DNA of 64,000 nucleotides from Metamycoplasma sp051549855 (GTDB lineage: Bacteria > Bacillota_I > Bacilli_A > Mycoplasmatales > Metamycoplasmataceae). Both the position numbers and the translations under genes were made by a program. This document shows positions 57,701-64,000 of the stretch, one piece after another. The DNA lies in contig NZ_CP196080.1 in the NCBI RefSeq assembly GCF_051549855.1, forward strand, positions 310,001 through 374,000, in the 5' to 3' direction. How positions within the stretch are numbered: the stretch's first letter is position 1; each line of letters starts with the position of its first letter. A model generated the notes under the pieces. The model did not search any database and was not told where the DNA came from. It saw nothing but the letters and a program-made list of their open reading frames with translations.

Positions 57701-59070
57701 ATAATTCATGGTTCAAATAGTTTCGCAGCCATTTCACGTGGGATACCACATTGGTGCATTTTTAGATTCGGACCAACAACAATAACACTACGACCCGAGT
57801 AGTCAACACGTTTTCCCAACAAGTTTTGTCTAAAACGTCCTTTTTTACCAGTTAGCGCATCACTAATTGACTTAAATGGACGGTTATCTTTTGAAAGGAC
57901 TGGGCTCGGGCTACGGCGAGCATTGTCAATTAAAGCATCAACTGCTTCTTGAATCATCCGTAATTCGTTTTGGATAATCAAGTTAGGTGCTTCTTTTTCA
58001 ATTCATTGTTTTAAACGGTTATTTCTGATGATAATACGACGATATAGTTCGTTAACGTCACTAGTTGAGTGACGTCCTCCATCTAATTGAATCAATGGAC
58101 GCAAGTCAACAGGGATAACTGGTAGATTGTAAATCAACATTGAGGTTGGTGATTGACCACTTTCAATGAATGAATTAATTACTTGTAAACGTTTGTAAAG
58201 TTTTTCACGATTAGTTTTTTGAGTTGAAGAAATTACTCCATTTGTGTATTCTTCGTGATTGATTTCTCTAATTGCTGCTTCAACTTCACTTTGTTCTTGT
58301 TCTAGATTAATGTTTTTTAGTAAATACTCAATAGCTTTTGAACCGGTAGTGATTTTAGCATTTGAGTACTCTTGAATAATGTCATTGAATTCATAGAAGT
58401 CAATCCCATAGTCTTGACCGATTTTTGATTCCCCTTTTTCAATCAAGTTTTCGATTGCTTCTTCAATATCTAAACGTTCTTCACTACCTTCTTCAAAACG
58501 ATATGCTAATTCTTGTAAAGCATCACGGTAGATAGGTCCAGCGTTATTAACTTCAATGATTTTGTTTTTTGGTAGGCTTTTCAGTCCGTCTGATTCTAAA
58601 ACAATGTGTGATTTGTAGTAAATTAAGTTTTCATAATCCGCACGACGAACATATTCACTAGTATTTTCAACTCTTAAACCTAACAATTTTGCCAAAATTG
58701 AGTGGTCAACTTTGTAGTATCAAAAGTGAACAACAGGAGCGGATAGTTCAATGTGACCCATGTGGTTACGACGAGCCATTTTTTGCAAGATGACTGGTTT
58801 TTCTAGTTTACACAAGTCAGTTTTTGAACAGTTTTGTCCTTCATTAATTTTTTTGTATTTGTGACCACAGATTGGACAACGGAAGTCAATCATTGGTCCG
58901 AAAATTAATTCATCAAATAATCCGTGGCGTTCTGGTTTGTAACTTTTATAGTTAATAGTTTCAGGTTTTGTTACTTCACCATTACTTCAGTTTCGAACAT
59001 CTTCACTAGTTGCAAGTGCAAGTGAAATATGTGAAATTGAGTCATGATTACCTTTGTAATTTTTTGCCAT
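54709..59070 (-). CDS. rpoC: RNA polymerase subunit beta'
   Basis: A 1453-aa beta' subunit. An N-terminal zinc-binding region (CPICGHKY) comes first. The active site has NADFDGDQMAVHVP binding the catalytic magnesium. Further features are the RAPTLHRLSIQAFEP block, the trigger-loop/bridge-helix region (KSSFLEGLTAYEFYSSTHGARKG, with GARKG) and a second Cys cluster (CNTRNGVCKHCFG). The C-terminus is acidic. It begins 2 nt after the rpoB stop and is intact throughout. Confidence 0.98.
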
Positions 59071-59072
59071 AA

Positions 59073-62000
59073 TTAGTATTCTCCTTGCGCTTCTAGTGGT
59101 AATTGTTCACCAACATGTTTATTTTTTTCTTGCTCACTAACTTCTAATTTAATTCCTAATCCTCTTAGTTCATAACTTAGAACGCTGAATGATTCTGGAG
59201 TACCTGGTTGTGGTAGTTTTGAACCTGTAGCAAGAGCATTGTAAAGTTGGTTACGTCCAATAATGTTATCTGATTTGTATGTCAATAATTCTTGCAATAC
59301 GTTTGTTGCTCCATACGATTCGATAGCTCAAGTTTCCATTTCTCCGAAACGTTGTCCCCCATTTTGACTCTTTCCTCCAAGAGGTTGTTGAGTAATTAAT
59401 GAGTAAGGACCAACACTACGAGCATGCATCTTGTCATCAACCATGTGGTATAGCTTCAAGTAGTACATGATTCCAACTGAAATAGGGTTATCAAATGGTT
59501 CTCCGGTTTGTCCGCTGTAGACAGTCATCTTTCCACTTGGATCAATTCCTGCTTCTTGCTGGATTTTCTTGATTTCTTGGTAACTAATTCCATCAAAAAT
59601 TGGTGAAACAATTTTAGTATTCAATTTTCTTGCAGCCAGTCCTAAGTGCAATTCAAGAACTTGTCCAATGTTCATCCGTGAAGGAACCCCTTGTGGGTTA
59701 AGAAGAATATCAAGTGGTGTTCCGTCTTCTAGATATGGCATATCTTCTTCTGGTAAAACGATTGAAACAACCCCTTTATTTCCGTGCCGTCCGGCCATTT
59801 TGTCCCCGACTTTGATTTTACGTTTTTGTGCAATTGAGACCTTAACGATTTTTTCGATTCCATCTTCTAGCGAATCACCATTTTCGCGACTTAGAACATC
59901 AACAGCAACAACTGTTCCTGCGTGTCCGTGTTTAACTTTTAGTGATGTATCTTTGTGAGTTGATGTTTTTTGCCCAAAGATAGCAGCCATTAGTTTTTCT
60001 TCAGGACTTGGGTTTTCTTCAGCTTTTGGTGAAACACGTCCTACAAGAATGTCTCCAGCACTAACTTCTGATCCAACTCTAACAATTCCTTCTTCAGTCA
60101 AGAAACGTTTTGAACGGTTAGAAACGTTAGGGATTTCACTGGTTAGAATGTCGTCTCCAGCTTTTGAACGACGGAATTGAATGGTTTGTTCTTCAATATG
60201 AATTGATGTATAAACGTCATCTTTAACTAATCTTTCGTTAAGAATAACAGCATCTTCATAGTTGTATCCAAATCAGGTACTGAATCCAACAAGTACGTTT
60301 TTACCTAGAGCTAATTCCCCATTTTCCATACTTGGTCCATCAGTTAGTAAATCACCTTTAGCAATTTCTTGTCCAACTTTAACGATTGGTCTTTGGTGAA
60401 TAACTGTTCCTTGGTTTGAACGCTCAAAAGTACGTAATCAGTATTTGATTGCTTGTTTTTGTCCGTTTGGTTTGATGTCAATTCTTGAAGCATCAACGAA
60501 AGTTACAACTCCATCGTGGTTTGAACGAATGTTAGCAGCTGAGTATTTAGCAATATCTGCTTCAACTCCAGTTGCAACTAATGGCGCTTCAGGTTTAATT
60601 AATGGAACTGCTTGACGTTGCATGTTTGATCCCATTAGTGCCCGGTTAGCATCGTCATTTTCCAAGAATGGAATAGCTGAAGCAGCGATTGATGTCATTT
60701 GACGTGAACTAACTCCTAGGTAGTTAACATCTTTAGCATCAACTTCAATATAGTCATTGTTTTTACGAACAACAACTTTAGGATCTAAAATTTTTCCATT
60801 TTCATCGATATTAATTGATGATTGGGCAAATGAGTAATTTACTTCTTCAATTGCTGATAAGTAACGAACATCGTTAAAATCAACAACTCCGTTATTTACT
60901 TTAAAGTATGGAGTTTGAATGAATCCGTGTTTATCAATGTTGGCATATGAAGCCATATTTAAGATAAGTCCGATGTTTGGTCCTTCAGGTGTTTCAATCG
61001 GACAAATACGTCCATAGTGAGTTGAGTGAACGTCACGAACATCGAATTGTGCTGTATCACGGTTAAGTCCTCTAGGTCCCAAACTGGTTACCCGACGTTT
61101 ATTCGAAATTTCTCCTAGTGGGTTAACTTGATCCATGAATTGTGAAAGTTTTGATGAGTTGAAGAATGTCTTCATTTGGTTGTAAATAGGCTTGTTGTTT
61201 GTTACATTTTTAGCAGTAATTTTTTCAATGTCTTTTCCAGAAATCTTTTCACGTGAAACTTTTTCAAGTCTTAGTAATCCAATTCTGAATTGGTTTTGTA
61301 ATAATTCTCCAATTGTAACAATTCTCTTATTTACAAGCGAGTCATTATCATCACTAGTTCCTACTCCTTCTAATAAATTAAAGTAGTATGAAACAGCAGC
61401 AATAATGTCAGGAATGATTAAGTGTTTATCTTCTGAACTTTGATCATTTCCGATAACTAAAACAGGTTCACTATTTAATTCCATTGCTTTTTCAGTAGGT
61501 CAAATACGAACCATTGAAACATTTAGTTTGTTTGCTAATGATTTTGTTGGGGTACTTAATTGATTTGCATAGATTGTTTCACTAATATCTGGTAATCTTG
61601 TTAAATCAATGTTTCCATTTTTAAAATCATCATTAATTTTGGTTGCTAGATCAGGAGTAATGAATGTTCCCTTTTTATAAACTACACTTACTACTCCGTC
61701 TTCATCAGTTTTGATTAAATCTTGAGCTAAATATGAGTTTACGATACGATCGATAACACTTAGTTTACGGTTAATAGTAAAACGTCCAGTGATTGCTAGA
61801 TCATAACGTTTTTCGTTGAATAGTACATTTGGTAATAGATTTCTAACACTATCATCAGTCATTCTATCCCCACGACGGATGATACGGTAAATTTGTTCCT
61901 GTGAAAGTCTTATAGCTTCTTCACGGTCATCCTCTTTTACCTTGTCTTTTCTTAAAGTTTCAGCTAAAACATCATTTGTACCAAACAAATTAGTAATTGA

Positions 62001-62660
62001 TGCTTCAGTTAATCCTAATGCTTTTAAAAATGTAGTTAAGTAAATTCCTTTGTTTTTGTCAATCTTAATTTTTACTGAGTCAACACTAACTCCAGTAACT
62101 TTGTGGCTAATTTCTAATCATGAACCAACGTGTGGGAAGATTTCAAGTTTGTTGAACAGGTCGTTAGCTTGTTTGTTCCGAACTCCTACTCCGAAATATG
62201 CTCCGGTTGAACGAATTAATTGGCTAACAATAACTTTTTCACTTCCGTTGATAATGAATGTTCCACCATCAGTCATAATTGGAATTTCTCCAAAAACAAC
62301 TTCATAGTCTTCAGTCTCACCAGTTGTTGTGTTAGTTTGACGAAGAGTTGCTTTTAATTTTCCAACGTATGAAGAACCTTTTTGCTTAGCGGTTTTTATT
62401 GATTCGAATTCTGATTTACTTGGTTTTTCAAAAACACGTGAGTTTTTCTTATATTCAATTCTTACTTTGTTAGGAACTTCGATAGGGTAAACTGAGTTTA
62501 GTTCTTCTTCAATTCCTTGGTCAATGAATTGTTCAAAAGAATCACGTTGCATTTTTAAAAAGTCTGGGGTTTTAAAAACTTTAGGAGATTTTGAATAATC
62601 ACGCCGAGTGGTAATCGGCCCGAATTTTCTTTCAATAAATTTTTGGTGGTTTTGTTCCAT
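59073..62660 (-). CDS. rpoB: RNA polymerase subunit beta
   Basis: A 1195-aa beta subunit with all major blocks: GTFIINGSEKVIVSQL, the rifampicin-binding cluster, GPNIGLILNMA, KMAGRHGNKGVVS and QQPLGGKSQNGGQRFGEME. In the rifampicin cluster it reads LSQFMDQVNPLGEISNKRR, so the residue matching E. coli His526 is Asn, and Ser531 is replaced by Thr. That fits natural rifampicin resistance in mollicutes. TGA-Trp codons occur. ATG 62660 follows GAGG, and rpoC follows at once. Confidence 0.98.
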
Positions 62661-62789
62661 ATTTAACTCCTCAGAAATAATGCTTGGCTTAAGCCAAATT
62701 TTTTGTTTAAAAAATGTTTTTTGTATACAAAATTTATTCAGTTTTGAGTGGTTTTGGTGTTTTTAGGCGAAAAATAAAAGTGCCTTAAT

Positions 62790-62818
62790 AAAACAACAAA
62801 AATGGCATAGAGCCATTT
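62790..62818 (-). terminator. Terminator or attenuator between rplL and rpoB
   Basis: Stem aaatggc/gccattt (62800-62818, loop ataga) followed on the minus strand by TTGTTGTTTT. It lies 18 nt after the rplL stop. In many bacteria a partial terminator here lowers rpoBC relative to the L10/L12 genes. No clear separate rpoB promoter was found in 62661-62790. Confidence 0.6.
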
Positions 62819-62836
62819 AATGTTTATAGAAAATTA

Positions 62837-63208
62837 TTAATCGATTGAAACTTCTGCACCAGCAGCAACAAGTTTAGCTTTGATTTCTTCAGCTTCATCT
62901 TTTTTAACGTTTTCTTTAACAACTGCAGGAGCTGATTCAACTAATTTTTTAGCTTCCATTAGTCCTAATCCTGTTGCTTCTTTAACAGCTTTAATAACGT
63001 TAACTTTTTGGTCTCCAGCTGATTTTAGAGTAACATTGAATTCTGTTTTTTCTTCTGTTGCACCAGCTGCTGGAGCGGCTGCTGCTACTGCAACTGCTGA
63101 AGGGTCAATTCCGAATTCTTCTTTTAGTCCTTCAACTAGTTCCATAACTTCTTTAATGTTCATTTCTTTTAATGCAGAGATAAATTCTTCTTTTGTTAAT
63201 TTTGCCAT
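62837..63208 (-). CDS. rplL: 50S ribosomal protein L7/L12
   Basis: A 123-aa stalk protein. The N-terminal dimerisation helix is followed by the Ala-rich hinge (AVAVAAAAPAAGATEEKTEF) and the C-terminal domain with KVNVIKAVKEATGLGLMEAK and LVESAPAVVKE. It recruits translation factors to the ribosome. It lies 14 nt after rplJ. Confidence 0.98.
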   Translation of the reverse strand: MAKLTKEEFISALKEMNIKEVMELVEGLKEEFGIDPSAVAVAAAAPAAGATEEKTEFNVTLKSAGDQKVNVIKAVKEATGLGLMEAKKLVESAPAVVKENVKKDEAEEIKAKLVAAGAEVSID

Positions 63209-63222
63209 AGTTTTTACCTATC

Positions 63223-63720
63223 CTATCCTTGTAATTTGTTTTCTTTTACTAACATATCTAGACCAATTGAAAGATTTCTCAATGGTGCAAGTAGTGAGTT
63301 TCCAAGTAACATAAGTGCTTCTTCGTAGCTTGGTAGAGAAGCAACTACTTGAACTTCTTGGGCATCAATTACCCGGTTTTCATAAATTCCAGCCACAACT
63401 TCTAGTTGAGAGAATTCTTTAGCAAACTTAGCGATAACTTTAGCTGCTGACATATCATCGTTATTTGAAAATGCATAAATGTTAGCACCTGTTAAGTAGT
63501 CGTTAAGAGCTTCGTGACCTAAAGCAGGAGTAGCTTGTTTTACTAAACGGTTTTTGTAAACTTTTAAAGTTACACCTAGAGCTTTAGCTTCTTTTCTCAA
63601 TGTTTGTAATTGTTCAACGTTTAATCCTTGGTAACGTGCAACAACTAGAGCATGAGAATTTTTTAAAGCATTAGTAATTTCGTCAACTACCAAAACTTTA
63701 GCATTTCTTAAGTCGCTCAT
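63223..63720 (-). CDS. rplJ: 50S ribosomal protein L10
   Basis: A 165-aa L10, with the L11-binding N-terminal domain (ALVVARYQGLNVEQLQTLRKE, KVYKNRLVKQA) and the C-terminal helix that binds L7/L12 dimers. ATG 63720 follows AAGGAGACAAA; the frame is open further upstream, but that part is the leader. L10 is probably autoregulated through the leader RNA. Confidence 0.97.
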   Translation of the reverse strand: MSDLRNAKVLVVDEITNALKNSHALVVARYQGLNVEQLQTLRKEAKALGVTLKVYKNRLVKQATPALGHEALNDYLTGANIYAFSNNDDMSAAKVIAKFAKEFSQLEVVAGIYENRVIDAQEVQVVASLPSYEEALMLLGNSLLAPLRNLSIGLDMLVKENKLQG

Positions 63721-63815
63721 TTTGTCTCCTTTTAAGATTTGGATACAATACATCAAAACTTCTATACTCGATAACAAATTAAGCTTTCGCAGTTATTGTC
63801 TTCATATATTGCTTT
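63721..63815 (-). promoter_or_regulatory. Probable L10 leader RNA (rplJ-rplL autoregulation)
   Basis: Directly upstream of rplJ the minus strand reads AGACAATAAC, then GCGAAAGCTTAAT, then GTTATCGAGTA. AATAAC and GTTAT can pair around a GC-clamped GCGAAAGC hairpin, and the single-stranded TTAAT and CGAG elements match the pattern of Gram-positive L10 leaders. The match is by eye. Confidence 0.55.
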
Positions 63816-63860
63816 TCAATTTTATCACATTTTAATTAATAATTAACATAAGTTTTTAGC

Positions 63861-64000
63861 TTATTTTTCAGCATTAAATTTCTCAATGTCATCGTCTTTT
63901 TTAACTAGGATTAAACTTTCGAAAGCATCTAGTTGCTCTGGTATTGTGGTGTAGGTTTTATCTGAGTAGCTAGAAGCAAAAATTTGTCATTTTTTACCTA
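63861..64000 (-). CDS. C-terminal end of an unrecognised protein, truncated by the window
   Basis: A minus-strand frame enters from the right edge and ends at TAA 63861-63863. It contains one TGA-Trp; the last residues include YTTIPEQLDAFESLILVKKD. About 45 residues are visible, too few to assign a family. It is followed by the rplJ promoter region. Confidence 0.5.

Noticed and set aside
62880..63314. 144-aa plus-strand open frame across rplL
   Set aside because: It is the antisense shadow of rplL and the end of rplJ.

Overview
This window comes from a mycoplasma, most likely a Mycoplasma/Mycoplasmopsis species of the hominis group. The DNA is very AT-rich. Most conserved genes (parC, parE, rpoB, rpoC, metG, the opp operon) are open only if TGA is read as tryptophan (genetic code 4). 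No rRNA, tRNA, CRISPR array or insertion sequence was noticed. Almost everything lies on the minus strand; the exception is the plus-strand pair at 16.9-19.3 kb.

Layout. 1-15.5 kb: a three-gene operon with a small single-pass membrane protein followed by two giant coiled-coil surface proteins (at least 2180 and about 2900 codons). The first giant gene carries three frameshifts; the second carries an in-frame TAA and a frameshift. 15.7-16.7 kb: a BspA-like leucine-rich repeat protein. 16.9-19.3 kb (plus strand): a C5-cytosine DNA methyltransferase switched off by a (TC)10 repeat, then an unrecognised gene broken at two A8 tracts. 19.4-20.7 kb: rpsP-trmD-rplS. 20.9-30.3 kb: oppABCDF and a small membrane protein. 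30.3-30.8 kb: a leader region with a strong terminator-like hairpin and a possible 40-aa ORF. 30.8-35.7 kb: a compact operon trmL, DivIVA-domain peptide, rbgA, SGNH hydrolase, PEBP-like protein. 35.9-42.4 kb: a type I restriction-modification operon hsdM-hsdS-hsdR. Its hsdS contains a (GA)14 repeat and is followed in another frame by a third target-recognition half. 42.6-47.3 kb: ecfA1-ecfA2-ecfT-ligA. 47.4-49.9 kb: metG, a multi-pass membrane protein and a 38-aa basic peptide. 49.9-54.5 kb: parE-parC. 54.7-62.7 kb: rpoB-rpoC. 62.8-63.7 kb: rplJ-rplL behind a probable L10 leader. The last 140 bases hold the 3' end of another minus-strand gene.

Main theme. Housekeeping genes are intact over more than 30 kb, while every broken or switching reading frame lies in surface or DNA-modification genes. 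Two unrelated modification systems, the solitary C5 methyltransferase and the type I HsdS, each carry a coding-region TC/GA dinucleotide repeat whose length decides the product. Together they look like a two-locus, multi-state epigenetic switch. The HsdS switch toggles between a normal two-domain specificity subunit and a predicted three-domain fusion. That is the most unusual system in the window.
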